A stretch of DNA of 64,000 bases from Lutimaribacter saemankumensis (GCF_900100005.1 NZ_FNEB01000002.1:248001-312000), one strand, 5' to 3'; shown: positions 41,454 to 50,174, counted from the stretch's first letter. A program made the numbers and translations. The notes: generated from the letters alone by a model not told the origin.

Positions 41454-42245
41454 ATGCGCATCGTCGTGCATGCAGGGTTCCACAAGACCGGAACCACCAG
41501 CATCCAGCACATGATGCGCCGCAACGGCAAGCGCCTCGCCCGACACTTCCGCATCCTGACCCGCCGCCAGATCCCCGCCCTGTGCGAGGCCGCGCGCGCC
41601 TTTTCCCTGAAACAGGATCCGGCCGAGCTTGGCTTTTTCACCTATGAGGCCGCGCAGCTTTTCGAAACGCTCGACCCGGACGATCCCCGCCCGCTGGCCG
41701 TCAGCTCGGAAGATCTGTCGGGGCATATGCCGGGGCGCTTCGGGCTTACGGGCTATGACGCGGCGCCGCGCCTGATGGCGGTGCTGGAACAGGTCGCACG
41801 GGATTGCCTGCCCGACCCGCAGATCACGTTCTTCTTCACCACCCGTGACACAAAACCCTGGCTTCGCAGCACCTATGCCCAGCATGTGCGCGCCATCCGG
41901 TTCACCGAGGACCGCGAGGCATATCTTGCCCGAATGCAGCCCCACGGCGACCTGGCCGGGGCGGTCACCGCCATCGCCAACGCGGTGCGCGCGCCGGTCC
42001 GTCATGCCACGCTGGAAAGCTGCGCGGGCGATCCGCTGGGCCCGATGTCGCCGCTGCTCGACGTCATGCAGGCACCCGAAAAGCTGCGGGCACGCCTGAC
42101 CGCGCTGCCGCCCTCGAACCCCTCCTTCCCGGATCATGTCCTCGACCGGATGCTGGCGCTCAACCGGTCGGACCTCGGCCATGACGCATGGGTTGCCGCG
42201 AAAAAGGCGGTGATGGAGGAATGGCGCGCGCAGGGCAGAAAATGA
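41454..42245 (+). CDS. Sulfotransferase-like P-loop protein (first of pair)
   Basis: A 263-residue protein whose opening HAGFHKTGTTSIQHMM (6-21) matches the 5'-phosphosulfate loop of PAPS-dependent sulfotransferases. The middle SSEDLSGHMPG and FFFTTRDTKPWLRSTYAQHV resemble the 3'-phosphate binding part (Arg and Ser). A sulfotransferase or a related nucleotide-binding role is likely; the substrate is unknown. It lies between rimM and trmD, in an otherwise conserved ribosomal operon, overlapped by a paralogue at 42242. Confidence 0.7.
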   Translation: MRIVVHAGFHKTGTTSIQHMMRRNGKRLARHFRILTRRQIPALCEAARAFSLKQDPAELGFFTYEAAQLFETLDPDDPRPLAVSSEDLSGHMPGRFGLTGYDAAPRLMAVLEQVARDCLPDPQITFFFTTRDTKPWLRSTYAQHVRAIRFTEDREAYLARMQPHGDLAGAVTAIANAVRAPVRHATLESCAGDPLGPMSPLLDVMQAPEKLRARLTALPPSNPSFPDHVLDRMLALNRSDLGHDAWVAAKKAVMEEWRAQGRK

Positions 42246-43006
42246 CAGCCCCGATCGTCATCCATGCCGGTTTCCACAAAACCGGCACATCGACCGTGCA
42301 GGCATTCCTGAAAGCGAACCGGCCGCATCTCAAACCGCATATGGCCATCGTTCTGAAACCGCGCATCAGGGACGTCCTGCACGCCGCGCGCGGGTATTCG
42401 ACATGGCGCGACCCTCTGACGCTGGCGAAATTCGCACACCGGATCGAAACCGTTTTCGCCGGGCTGCCAGGCGTCAGGCGGCGCGGCCTGATCCTGTCGG
42501 CCGAAGAGCTGTGCGGCCACATGCCGGGCCGGGACGGGATCGACGACTATTCCGCCGCACCCGTGCTGCTGACCGAGATCGCCCATGCGGCCGAACGGAT
42601 CTGGGGTCGCCCGGATCTGCACTTCGTGCTGACGACCCGCGCGCGCGATGCCTGGCTGGAAAGCAGCTATTGGGAGCATGTCAAATCCTCGTCCATGACC
42701 GAAGATTTCGCCGACTATGCCGCCCGCATAGGCCCGGGCGCTGACCTGTCCGAAATCGCCGCGCGCGTGGCGCAGGCAGTAGCACCCTTCCCTGTCCACG
42801 ACATCGCGCTGGACACAGGTCCGGCCGATCCGATCCTGGGCCTCTTCGATCTGCCCGACGCGACATGGGCGGCGTTGACGCCGGTCCCCGCGCGCAACGC
42901 GCGGCTCGCCCCGGAAACCCTGAAAAGGCTGCTTGAAATCAACCGCACGATCTCCGACCGCACGGCACGCAAACTGGCCAAACAGGCGCTACTGCAGCAA
43001 GGTTAG
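42242..43006 (+). CDS. Sulfotransferase-like P-loop protein (second of pair)
   Basis: A 254-residue paralogue of the preceding protein with HAGFHKTGTSTVQAFL (8-23), SAEELCGHMPG and FVLTTRARDAWLESSYWEHVKSS at matching places. The start is fixed by ATGA overlap with the first copy; a longer frame from 42188 is not needed. The two differ considerably outside the motifs, so the duplication is old. A joint role, such as modifying a surface or ribosomal component, cannot be told from sequence. Confidence 0.68.
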   Translation: MTAPIVIHAGFHKTGTSTVQAFLKANRPHLKPHMAIVLKPRIRDVLHAARGYSTWRDPLTLAKFAHRIETVFAGLPGVRRRGLILSAEELCGHMPGRDGIDDYSAAPVLLTEIAHAAERIWGRPDLHFVLTTRARDAWLESSYWEHVKSSSMTEDFADYAARIGPGADLSEIAARVAQAVAPFPVHDIALDTGPADPILGLFDLPDATWAALTPVPARNARLAPETLKRLLEINRTISDRTARKLAKQALLQQG

Positions 43007-43010
43007 TTGC

Positions 43011-43433
43011 ATGACGCGCAACTGGTTCCTGCTGATCGCGATCCTTCTGCCCTTCTATGGCGGGCCGGTGCTGGCCGGATGGGCGGGGCAGCCGCTTGCG
43101 ACAATCCCGGTCTTCGCGGCCCTGTTTCTGGCGTTCCTGCTGGGCACCGGGCGCGACCTGCACAGCAAGGGCAACCTGCTTGCCGCCGGCGTGATCCAAC
43201 TGGCACTCGCGGGCCTGTGCTATTGGCTGGGCCACTGGCTTGCCACGGCAGCAGAGCCACCGGCCCTGCCGATCTGGATGCCATTGCTTATTACCGCCTG
43301 CGCCACCGCCTGGGGCGTCTGGCGCTTGCGAGGTTGGGCCGCCCGCGCTCAACGGGTCGAGACCCTGTTGAACGAGGCACCGCACCGCATCGAGGATGCC
43401 GAACGGCGCGCACGCGACCGGAACGACGGCTGA
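43011..43433 (+). CDS. Hypothetical membrane protein
   Basis: A 140-residue protein with four hydrophobic segments, at about residues 4-24 (FLLIAILLPFYGGPVLAGW), 30-46, 57-76 and 86-103, ending in a charged cytoplasmic tail (RVETLLNEAPHRIEDAERRARDRNDG). It begins 4 bases after the second sulfotransferase-like gene. No family recognised. It may form one functional unit with the two genes before it. Confidence 0.6.
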   Translation: MTRNWFLLIAILLPFYGGPVLAGWAGQPLATIPVFAALFLAFLLGTGRDLHSKGNLLAAGVIQLALAGLCYWLGHWLATAAEPPALPIWMPLLITACATAWGVWRLRGWAARAQRVETLLNEAPHRIEDAERRARDRNDG

Positions 43434-43478
43434 CACGCCCTCTGGCCCGCCCCCGGCTTTCATATTATAGCCACGCCC

Positions 43479-44273
43479 ATGACCCAGACACCCCGATCCC
43501 ACGGCCGGAAATCCATCGCCGCCTCGCTCAAGCCACGCGACCTGATGGAGGAAACCCGCCTCGCCCGCGCCTGGACGGCGCAGGTGATCACGCTTTTCCC
43601 GCAGGCATTTCCCGGCGTTCTGGGCGAAAGCCTGACCGGAAAGGCGCTGAAGGAAGGGATCTGGCAGCTCGAAACCGTCGATCTGCGCGACTTCGGAGAG
43701 GGCAAGCACCGCAATGTCGATGACACGCCCGCGGGCGGCGGGGCCGGCATGGTGTTGCGCCCGGACGTCATGGGCCGCGTGATCGACCATGCGCTGGGGC
43801 GCAATCCCGGACCGCTCGTCTATCTCTCGCCGCGCGGCCGCCGCTTCGACCAGCAGATGGCGCGCGACTGGGCGACGCTGCCGGGCGTCACGCTGATCTG
43901 CGGCCGCTTCGAAGGGCTCGATCAGCGCGTGCTCGATCATTACCGCATCGCCGAGGTGTCGCTTGGCGATTTCGTCCTGACCGGCGGTGAAATCGCGGCA
44001 CAGGCGATGCTGGACGCCACCGTGCGCCTGCTGCCGGGCGTCCTGGGCAATGCCGACAGCACCGCCGAAGAAAGCCACTCCGACGGCCTGCTGGAACATC
44101 CGCAATACACCCGGCCCGCCGAATGGAAGGGGCTGCCGATCCCCGATGTGCTGATGTCCGGCCATCACGGCGAAATCGCGAAATGGCGGCGCCGCATGGC
44201 CGAGGATCTGACGCGCCAGCGCCGCCCCGATCTGTGGTCGGCCTACAAGGGCAGGACAGACGGAAAAAGCTGA
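43479..44273 (+). CDS. trmD: tRNA (guanine-N1)-methyltransferase
   Basis: A 264-residue knotted SPOUT methyltransferase that modifies G37 next to the anticodon to prevent frameshifting. Conserved parts are DDTPAGGGAGMVLRPDVMGRVID, VYLSPRGRRFDQQMARDWA, LICGRFEGLDQRVLDHYRIAEVSLGDFVLTGGE and LLPGVLGNADSTAEESH. The N-terminus carries an extra 30 residues (MTQTPRSHGRKSIAASLKPRDLMEETRLA) before the usual start WTAQVITLFPQAFPG, an extension seen in this group. It is followed by a 417-base leader region before rplS. Confidence 0.96.
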   Translation: MTQTPRSHGRKSIAASLKPRDLMEETRLARAWTAQVITLFPQAFPGVLGESLTGKALKEGIWQLETVDLRDFGEGKHRNVDDTPAGGGAGMVLRPDVMGRVIDHALGRNPGPLVYLSPRGRRFDQQMARDWATLPGVTLICGRFEGLDQRVLDHYRIAEVSLGDFVLTGGEIAAQAMLDATVRLLPGVLGNADSTAEESHSDGLLEHPQYTRPAEWKGLPIPDVLMSGHHGEIAKWRRRMAEDLTRQRRPDLWSAYKGRTDGKS

Positions 44274-44281
44274 TCCACAGG

Positions 44282-44303
44282 CTTCATCTTGCCGGAAATA
44301 CTC
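44282..44303 (-). repeat. Dispersed element, copy C (type 1 fragment)
   Basis: The 22 bases CTTCATCTTGCC followed by GGAAATACTC match the outer half of copies A and B, but the GC-rich stem is missing. It appears to be a truncated remnant after trmD. Confidence 0.55.
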
Positions 44304-44445
44304 ATTCCTGACGCGGCAAGGCAGAGCGCCGTCAGACAGGACCACTGCGCCCTCCACCCGCGGCCCGAGCCGGAGCCCGTAAGGGCGCAGGCGAGACAAG
44401 CCTGTGCGCGCTTGCGCGCTCATCCGCATCGGCCAAGCTTGACCC

Positions 44446-44474
44446 TTGCCAGACCGGGCCGCAGCCCCTATACA
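44446..44474 (+). promoter_or_regulatory. Sigma-70 type promoter of rplS
   Basis: TTGCCA (44446-44451) and TATACA (44469-44474) are separated by exactly 17 bases. Transcription should begin near 44481, which would give rplS-rpmE a promoter independent of trmD. Confidence 0.65.
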
Positions 44475-44690
44475 CCGCCCGTCCGCGGCTCTTTCCGAGT
44501 CGCCGGGCATTTTTGCGTTTTGCGCCTGCTGTTTTCTTCGGCGGCGGGCTACGGCGCAGACAGACGAGACAAAGCAACGACGACCTGACCTCTGGCGGGC
44601 GGCACGGCCGGACCCGGAAGAAGACCAAGAGCTCTGAGGACGCGAGACACCTTTGCGGAACAAACCGCAAGCAGATCAGGAGACGGTCAG

Positions 44691-45074
44691 ATGGATCTGA
44701 TCAAGCAACTCGAGGCGGAACAGATCGCCTCGCTGGGGAAAACCATCCCCGACTTCAAGGCCGGCGACACCATTCGCGTCGGCTACAAGGTGACCGAAGG
44801 CACCCGTACCCGCGTTCAGAACTACGAAGGCGTCTGCATCAGCCGCAAGGGCGGCGAAGGCATCGACGCATCGTTCACCGTGCGCAAGATTTCCTTCGGC
44901 GAAGGCGTGGAACGTGTGTTCCCGCTCTATTCGACCAACATCGAACATATCGAGGTTGTGCGCCGTGGCCGTGTGCGCCGCGCCAAGCTCTACTACCTGC
45001 GTTCGCGCCGCGGCAAATCGGCCCGTATCGCGGAAGTTTCCAACTACAAGCCGAAGTCCGGCGCAGAAGCATAA
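44691..45074 (+). CDS. rplS: 50S ribosomal protein L19
   Basis: A 127-residue ribosomal protein located at the 30S-50S interface. It shows [36 protein letters not shown] and [37 protein letters not shown], both typical. Ribosome site AGGAG stands 8 bases before ATG. It has its own promoter and a long leader, and is followed by rpmE after 11 bases. Confidence 0.97.
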   Translation: MDLIKQLEAEQIASLGKTIPDFKAGDTIRVGYKVTEGTRTRVQNYEGVCISRKGGEGIDASFTVRKISFGEGVERVFPLYSTNIEHIEVVRRGRVRRAKLYYLRSRRGKSARIAEVSNYKPKSGAEA

Positions 45075-45085
45075 GGATTGGCGAG

Positions 45086-45307
45086 ATGAAAAAAGACACC
45101 CATCCCGACTACCACTTCATCGACGTCAAGATGACCGATGGCACCATCGTTCAGATGCGTTCGACCTGGGGCGCCGAAGGCGACACCCTGTCGCTCGACA
45201 TCGACCCGTCGGTGCACCCGGCCTGGACCGGTGGCTCCTCGCGCCTGATGGATGCCGGCGGCCGCGTTTCCAAGTTCAAGAACAAGTACGCAGGCCTGGG
45301 CTTCTGA
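45086..45307 (+). CDS. rpmE: 50S ribosomal protein L31
   Basis: A 73-residue protein ([29 protein letters not shown]). It has no cysteines, so it is the zinc-free (C-minus) form of L31. The start at 45086 is preferred as AAGGATTGG is near and the sequence opens with the typical MKKDTHP. It ends the translation block, with an intrinsic terminator 24 bases downstream. Confidence 0.95.
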   Translation: MKKDTHPDYHFIDVKMTDGTIVQMRSTWGAEGDTLSLDIDPSVHPAWTGGSSRLMDAGGRVSKFKNKYAGLGF

Positions 45308-45330
45308 TCCCGCGCCAAAGCGTGAAAACG

Positions 45331-45362
45331 AAAACGCCGCTCCTTTCGGGGCGGCGTTTTTC
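45331..45362 (+). terminator. Intrinsic terminator after rpmE
   Basis: AAAACGCCGC (45331-45340) and GCGGCGTTTT (45351-45360), with TCC/GGG extending the stem inside and a TTTTT end. A strong terminator for the rplS-rpmE transcript. Confidence 0.92.
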
Positions 45363-45519
45363 ATTTCGGGGCCCGTCATGCGCATGCCCCCTTCCATATT
45401 TCTGCAACAGATGCGAAAGCAGCGCCAAGAACAGGCGATCCGTGCTTTGCAAAACGCTCCTTACACCATATCCTGTGGGGCAATTGCGACGCGCGGCAAG
45501 ATAAGGGGCGAAGGCAGGC

Positions 45520-46329
45520 ATGGCGCATATCATCGTGGTCGGCAACGAAAAGGGCGGCGCGGGAAAATCCACCGTGTCGATGCATGTGGCGACGGCGCTG
45601 GCGCGCCTGGGTCACAAGGTCGGCGCCCTGGATCTGGACCTGCGGCAGAAAACCTTTGGCCGCTATGCCCATAACCGCAAGAAATTCTGCGAAAGCGAGG
45701 GGCTCGATCTGCCGTCGGCCGAGTACCGCAACCTCCCCGAAGTCGACCAGGAAGCTCTGCGGCCGGGCGAGAACCCTTATGACCAGCGGCTTGCCGCGGC
45801 CGTGGCCAGCCTGGAACGTGACAAGGATTTCATCCTGATCGACTGCCCCGGCTCGCATACGCGGCTCAGCCAGGTGGCGCATTCGCTGGCCGACACGCTG
45901 ATCACGCCGCTCAACGACAGCTTCATCGATTTCGACCTGCTGGCGCATGTCGACAGCGACGGGATGAAGATCATCGGCCCGTCGGTCTATTCCGAGATGG
46001 TGTGGAACGCCCGCCAGTTGCGCGCCCAGGCCGGGCTGCAGCCCATCGACTGGGTGGTGTTGCGCAACCGCGTGGGTGCGCAGCAGATGGTCAACAAGGA
46101 AAAGATGGGCAAGGCGCTCGACAACCTGGCCAAGCGTATCGGGTTCCGCGTCGCGCCGGGCTTCAACGAGCGGGTCATCTTCCGCGAGCTGTTCCCCCGC
46201 GGCCTGACCCTGCTCGACCTGCGCGATATCGGGGTAAAGCAGCTCAATATCTCGAACGTGGCCGCCCGGCAGGAATTGCGCGACCTGATGAAGGCGCTGA
46301 ACCTGCCTGGCGTCAACGTCGACTTCTGA
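45520..46329 (+). CDS. mipZ: Division plane positioning ATPase MipZ
   Basis: A 269-residue ParA/MinD-type ATPase that forms gradients from the poles and keeps FtsZ away from them. The deviant Walker A loop NEKGGAGKST (residues 9-18, with Lys11 and Lys16), DLDLRQKTFGRYAHNR, FILIDCPGSHTRLSQVAHSLADTLITPLNDSFIDFDLLA and VVLRNRVGAQQMVNKEKMG follow Caulobacter MipZ closely. AAGGGGCGAAGG precedes the ATG. Transcription probably stops in the dispersed repeat at 46361. Confidence 0.9.
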   Translation: MAHIIVVGNEKGGAGKSTVSMHVATALARLGHKVGALDLDLRQKTFGRYAHNRKKFCESEGLDLPSAEYRNLPEVDQEALRPGENPYDQRLAAAVASLERDKDFILIDCPGSHTRLSQVAHSLADTLITPLNDSFIDFDLLAHVDSDGMKIIGPSVYSEMVWNARQLRAQAGLQPIDWVVLRNRVGAQQMVNKEKMGKALDNLAKRIGFRVAPGFNERVIFRELFPRGLTLLDLRDIGVKQLNISNVAARQELRDLMKALNLPGVNVDF

Positions 46330-46360
46330 TCCAGGCCCGGCTCTGGCCGGGGCGGGCATT

Positions 46361-46405
46361 GGGGGCGCTGCCCCCAAACCCCCGGAGTATTTCAGGCAAG
46401 ATGAA
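46361..46405 (+). repeat. Dispersed terminator-like element, copy B (type 1)
   Basis: On the plus strand the stem GGGGGCGCTGCCCCC is followed by CCCCCGGAGTATTTCAGGC and AAGATGAAG. It matches copy A at about 9 of 10 positions, lies 31 bases after mipZ in its direction of transcription, and is a plausible mipZ terminator. It ends 2 bases before the stop of the convergent DMT gene. Confidence 0.7.
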
Positions 46406-46407
46406 GA

Positions 46408-47268
46408 TCAGGCGCGTCGCCGCGTCAGAGCGATTGCGTTCGACACCGCCAGCGCACCGATCACCACCGCCCCGCCCAGCAGGGCATAGGGCCCCGGATC
46501 TTCGCCAATGACGGCCCAGGCCAAAAGCGGCGCCAGCACGGATTCCAGCAGAATCAGCAACCCCACCTCGGCCGACGGGATATAACGCGGCCCCAGCGCC
46601 AGGCCGATCGAACTGCCCGCGATGAACGCGCCGTGAAACAGCACGAGGTGCCACTGACCGTCGGCGATGCTCATCGGTGCGATGAAGGGCGACAGCAGCA
46701 GGCTTGCACCGAGATAACCGATGGGAACGGCCGCCACCATCGACACGTTGCGCACCTTGCGCGCGGCGGTCAGCCCGGCGGCAAACAGTGCCGCGACGCC
46801 CAGCGCGGTCACGTCGCCTGTCCAATGCGCACCTTTCGTTTCGCCAGAGCCGTAGGCCAGGATGCCAAGCCCCATCGCCACGGCGATCATCGTCAGCACC
46901 ATCCGGCGCGAGATCCCTTCGCCCAGGAAAACCCAGGAATAGATCGCCGCGAAAACAGGAAGCGCGGCGATGATGAAGACGACATTCGCCACCGATGTCA
47001 GGCTGACCGCCAGCGGAAACATAACCCCCGCCCCGCCCACCGCGATCACGTAAATCAGCCCGTAGATACCGGTGCCCGGCAGCGCGCGGTAGGGCCGGGT
47101 GCCCTGCCAGATCAGAACGCCCAACAGGATCAGTATCCCCGACACCGCGTTGCGCCAGAAGGCGATGACCAGCGCATCGGCATCGATCAACCGCACGAAA
47201 AGGGAATCCGGCACGACCATGAGGACGCCCAGAGCGGTGATGATCAGGCCTTTGAGTTGGTCGGACAT
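46408..47268 (-). CDS. EamA/DMT family transporter
   Basis: A 286-residue protein with ten helices in two EamA repeats (LIITALGVLMVVPDSLFVRLIDAD at the start, VTSVANVVFIIAALPVFAAIYSWVFLGEGI in the middle, EVGLLILLESVLAPLLAWAVIGEDPGPYALLGGAVVIGAL at the end). It should export or import small metabolites. It lies downstream of the MarR gene on the same strand with a 43-base gap, so the two may be co-transcribed and the transporter could serve the aromatic pathway. Confidence 0.87.
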   Translation of the reverse strand: MSDQLKGLIITALGVLMVVPDSLFVRLIDADALVIAFWRNAVSGILILLGVLIWQGTRPYRALPGTGIYGLIYVIAVGGAGVMFPLAVSLTSVANVVFIIAALPVFAAIYSWVFLGEGISRRMVLTMIAVAMGLGILAYGSGETKGAHWTGDVTALGVAALFAAGLTAARKVRNVSMVAAVPIGYLGASLLLSPFIAPMSIADGQWHLVLFHGAFIAGSSIGLALGPRYIPSAEVGLLILLESVLAPLLAWAVIGEDPGPYALLGGAVVIGALAVSNAIALTRRRA

Positions 47269-47311
47269 GGGCGCATCTGGCGTGGACGCCGTAAGAATGT
47301 AAAGCGGGTTT

Positions 47312-47746
47312 TCACCCCTGTTGCGCCAGCTTGCGCAACGCCTGCCGCAACACCGCGTTTTCCCGGTCGGTCAGTTTCTGCGACAAACCGGCATCGTATT
47401 GCATCGCGATCGCCCGCAGGTCGCGATAGGCCTTGCCGCCCTGTGTCGTCAGCTCGAGCCATTCCAGCCGCCGATCCTGATCGTCGGTCGTCCGGGTCAG
47501 AAATCGGCGTTCGGCCAGCTTCTGAACCGCGCGGCTGATCTTGGTCTTGTGCATCTTCGACCGCTGGCCGATTTCCTTGGCGCTCATCCGCCCGTAAATG
47601 CCCAGGTGGAACAGAACCCGCCATTCCGTGCGCAGCATGCCATAGCGATCCTTGTAGACTTGCTGAAACTCGAGGCTGCTGGCCTCGGCGGCCTGGTTCA
47701 GCAGGTAGGGCAGGAAGTCCTGCAGATCGAAATCGTCGTGTTGCAT
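47312..47746 (-). CDS. MarR family transcriptional regulator
   Basis: A 144-residue winged helix regulator: LLNQAAEASSLEFQQVYKDRYGMLRTEWRVLFHLGIYGRMSAKEIGQRSKMHKTKISRAVQKLAERRFLTRTTDDQDRRLEWLELTTQGG follows the MarR pattern, with the recognition helix around residues 62-76. It is divergent from hmgA. A 17-base motif is repeated twice in the shared 184-base region, one copy close to each start. This makes it the likely repressor of the homogentisate genes, with relief by a pathway compound. Confidence 0.87.
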   Translation of the reverse strand: MQHDDFDLQDFLPYLLNQAAEASSLEFQQVYKDRYGMLRTEWRVLFHLGIYGRMSAKEIGQRSKMHKTKISRAVQKLAERRFLTRTTDDQDRRLEWLELTTQGGKAYRDLRAIAMQYDAGLSQKLTDRENAVLRQALRKLAQQG

Positions 47747-47767
47747 GTGCGCGCCTCCGCCTATCGG

Positions 47768-47784
47768 TTACACATACAACCATT
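47768..47784. promoter_or_regulatory. Candidate MarR operator O1
   Basis: TTACACATACAACCATT, 22 bases before the marR start. It matches O2 (47885-47901) at 14 of 17 positions in the same orientation. Both contain GTT-N8-AAC. Confidence 0.5.
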
Positions 47785-47884
47785 TCAAGCGCAACGAAAG
47801 CGGACGGCTTCGATTCGTGTTAGAATGCGTCCAAGGATGCAGGCGAAAGACCTGCGATCACATCCTGCGGAGGGCGGTTGTTAG

Positions 47885-47901
47885 TTACAAAATCAACCAT
47901 T
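47885..47901. promoter_or_regulatory. Candidate MarR operator O2
   Basis: TTACAAAATCAACCATT, ending 29 bases before the hmgA start. It is flanked by an additional GGTTG (47876-47880) that pairs with the internal CAACC. Its placement would block hmgA transcription when bound. Confidence 0.5.
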
Positions 47902-47930
47902 AGCTCCGCAACGAAACAGGAGGACGCGCA

Positions 47931-49286
47931 ATGAATCAGCAGACCAAATCCCATGGGCTGGTCCAGGCCCCGACGCCGGTCGGCACCACGCCCGGATACA
48001 TGCCCGGCTTTGCCAACGACTTTGAAACCGAGGCGCTGCCCGGTGCCCTGCCACAGGGCATGAACAGCCCGCAGAAATGCAATTACGGCCTTTACGGCGA
48101 ACAGCTTTCGGGTACGGCCTTCACGGCCAACCCGCCCGAACGCACCTGGACCTATCGCATCCGGCCCAGCGTCAAGCATTCGCACCGCTACCAGAAGATC
48201 GACCTGCCCTACTGGAAATCCGCGCCGCATGTGGACCCGGACGTGATTTCGCTTGGCCAGTACCGCTGGGATCCGGTGCCCCACACCGACGAGGGCCTGA
48301 ACTGGCTGACGGGCATGCGCACCATGACCACGGCAGGCGACGTCAACACCCAGGTGGGCATGGCCAGCCATATCTACCTGGTGACCGAGTCGATGAAGGA
48401 TGAATACTTCTTCTCGGCCGACAGCGAATTGCTGGTCGTCCCGCAGGAAGGCCGGCTGCGTTTCGCCACCGAGCTAGGGATCATCGACCTCGAGCCAAAG
48501 GAAATCGCCATCATCCCGCGCGGCCTCGTGTACCGTGTCGAGGTGCTCGAAGGGCCGTGCCGCGGGTTTGTCTGCGAAAACTACGGCCAGAAATTCGAGC
48601 TGCCCGGCCGTGGCCCGATCGGCGCCAACTGCCTGGCCAACCCGCGCGACTTCAAGGCCCCCGTTGCCGCCTACGAAGACCGCGAGGTGCCCTCGACCCT
48701 GACCGTCAAGTGGTGCGGGCAGTTCCATCGCACCGACATCCCGCAAAGCCCGCTGGACGTTGTCGCCTGGCACGGCAACTACGCGCCCTACAAGTACGAC
48801 CTGCGCAACTACTGCCCGGTCGGCGCGATCCTGTTCGACCACCCCGATCCGTCGATCTTTACGGTGCTGACCGCGCCTTCGGGTGTGCCCGGCACGGCGA
48901 ATATCGATTTCGTGCTGTTCCGCGAACGCTGGATGGTGGCCGAGGACACGTTCCGCCCGCCGTGGTACCACAAGAACATCATGTCCGAACTGATGGGCAA
49001 CATTTATGGCCAGTACGACGCGAAACCGCAGGGCTTTGTTCCGGGCGGCATGTCGCTGCACAACATGATGCTGCCGCACGGGCCCGACAAGAACGCCTTC
49101 GAAGGTGCGTCGAACGCCGATCTCAAGGCGGAAAAGCTGGAAAACACGATGTCGTTCATGTTCGAAACCCGCTTCCCGCAGCACCTCACGGCATTTGCCG
49201 CGAACGAGGCGCCGCTGCAGGACGATTACATCGATTGCTGGACGGATCTCGAAAAGAAATTCGACGGCACCCCCGGCAAGAAATGA
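47931..49286 (+). CDS. hmgA: Homogentisate 1,2-dioxygenase
   Basis: A 451-residue cupin-type Fe(II) dioxygenase that opens homogentisate to maleylacetoacetate. Typical parts are [63 protein letters not shown], and the iron-site region [41 protein letters not shown], with His and Glu ligands in [28 protein letters not shown] stands 7 bases before the ATG. It heads the catabolic operon; the stop overlaps a small gene by ATGA. Confidence 0.97.
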   Translation: MNQQTKSHGLVQAPTPVGTTPGYMPGFANDFETEALPGALPQGMNSPQKCNYGLYGEQLSGTAFTANPPERTWTYRIRPSVKHSHRYQKIDLPYWKSAPHVDPDVISLGQYRWDPVPHTDEGLNWLTGMRTMTTAGDVNTQVGMASHIYLVTESMKDEYFFSADSELLVVPQEGRLRFATELGIIDLEPKEIAIIPRGLVYRVEVLEGPCRGFVCENYGQKFELPGRGPIGANCLANPRDFKAPVAAYEDREVPSTLTVKWCGQFHRTDIPQSPLDVVAWHGNYAPYKYDLRNYCPVGAILFDHPDPSIFTVLTAPSGVPGTANIDFVLFRERWMVAEDTFRPPWYHKNIMSELMGNIYGQYDAKPQGFVPGGMSLHNMMLPHGPDKNAFEGASNADLKAEKLENTMSFMFETRFPQHLTAFAANEAPLQDDYIDCWTDLEKKFDGTPGKK

Positions 49287-49477
49287 ACGACAGCGCCATC
49301 GTCATCGTCGTCCTTGCGGTGATCGTCGCGGCCATCGCGATGCAGAACCGCAAGGGCCGGACGCGCCGCACCAGTCACCGCAGGGATGGCGACGGGTGGA
49401 CGGGCGGCCGTTATGGGCATAGCGATGGGGATGGCGGCGGCCCTGCCGGACCGGATGGCGGGGACGGCGGCGACTGA
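49283..49477 (+). CDS. Small membrane protein with Gly/Asp-rich tail
   Basis: A 64-residue protein with one hydrophobic helix (about residues 4-19, [16 protein letters not shown]), a basic stretch ([13 protein letters not shown]) and a Gly/Asp-rich tail ([27 protein letters not shown]). The ATGA overlap with hmgA and the spacing to maiA suggest it is a real gene. The tail is unusual and could be a cytoplasmic or periplasmic metal-binding or flexible region. Function unknown. Confidence 0.5.
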   Translation: MNDSAIVIVVLAVIVAAIAMQNRKGRTRRTSHRRDGDGWTGGRYGHSDGDGGGPAGPDGGDGGD

Positions 49478-49498
49478 CCGCATATCCTGGGAGGATAC

Positions 49499-50137
49499 AT
49501 GAAACTTTACAGCTACTGGCGCTCGACCACCTCGGTGCGCGTCCGCATCGCGCTGAACCTAAAGGGCGTCGATTACGAGATCGAAACCATCGACCTGCCC
49601 AAGGGCGAGCAAAAGGCCGACAGCTATGCCGCGCTGAACCCGATGAAGGGCGTGCCGACTCTGGTTCTGGATGACGGCACCGCGCTGACGCAGTCGATGG
49701 CGATCCTCGATTACATCGACACGGTCTGGCCCGAACCGCCGCTCTATCCTGCCAACCCGAAAGAGCGTGCGCTGGTCGATGCGGCGGCCCACGCCATCGC
49801 GCTAGATATCCACCCGGTCAACAACCTCAAGGTTCTTGGCTATCTCAAGGGCACGCTGGGGCACAGCCAGGATGAAACCGTCGACTGGATGTGCCACTGG
49901 ATGAACGAGGGCTTTACCGCCTTCCAGCAACTGATCCGGCCGGATACGCCCTTCTGTTTCGGTGACAGCATCGGCATGGCCGACCTTTGCCTGGTGGGGC
50001 AGATGGTCAACGCCCGCCGATGGGGGCTCGATCTGACGCCTTTCCAGCGGCTGGTCGAAATCGACGACCGCGCCCGCGAAATCGACGCGGCGCAGCGGGG
50101 CATGCCGGAAAACCAGCCCGACGCCCAACCCACCTGA
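49499..50137 (+). CDS. maiA: Maleylacetoacetate isomerase
   Basis: A 212-residue zeta-class glutathione transferase that isomerises maleylacetoacetate to fumarylacetoacetate using glutathione. The family motif SYWRSTTSVRVRIALNLKG holds the catalytic Ser/Cys region (STTS instead of the common SSCS); Ser and Thr remain. PMKGVPTLVLDDGTALTQSMAILDYIDTVWPEPPLYP is also typical. GGAGGATAC precedes the ATG. The next gene acts on its product. Confidence 0.92.
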   Translation: MKLYSYWRSTTSVRVRIALNLKGVDYEIETIDLPKGEQKADSYAALNPMKGVPTLVLDDGTALTQSMAILDYIDTVWPEPPLYPANPKERALVDAAAHAIALDIHPVNNLKVLGYLKGTLGHSQDETVDWMCHWMNEGFTAFQQLIRPDTPFCFGDSIGMADLCLVGQMVNARRWGLDLTPFQRLVEIDDRAREIDAAQRGMPENQPDAQPT

Positions 50138-50174
50138 AACGCGAACGCAGACATACAGACGAACAGGACACCAT

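Larger units (their letters stand above)
44274..44690 (+). other. 417-base intergenic region: trmD 3' end, promoter and long rplS leader
   Basis: The left part holds a fragment of the dispersed repeat (44282-44303). A promoter is predicted at 44446-44474, leaving a leader of roughly 210 bases before the rplS ATG. The leader has a perfect stem TTGCGG/CCGCAA (44653-44670) just before the ribosome site AGGAG at 44678, and a GCGCC...GGCGC pair further upstream. No coding sequence is convincing here. Confidence 0.6.

Noticed and set aside
42939-44663. 574-codon minus-strand frame opposite trmD and the rplS leader
   Set aside because: Antisense of trmD with no recognisable domain.
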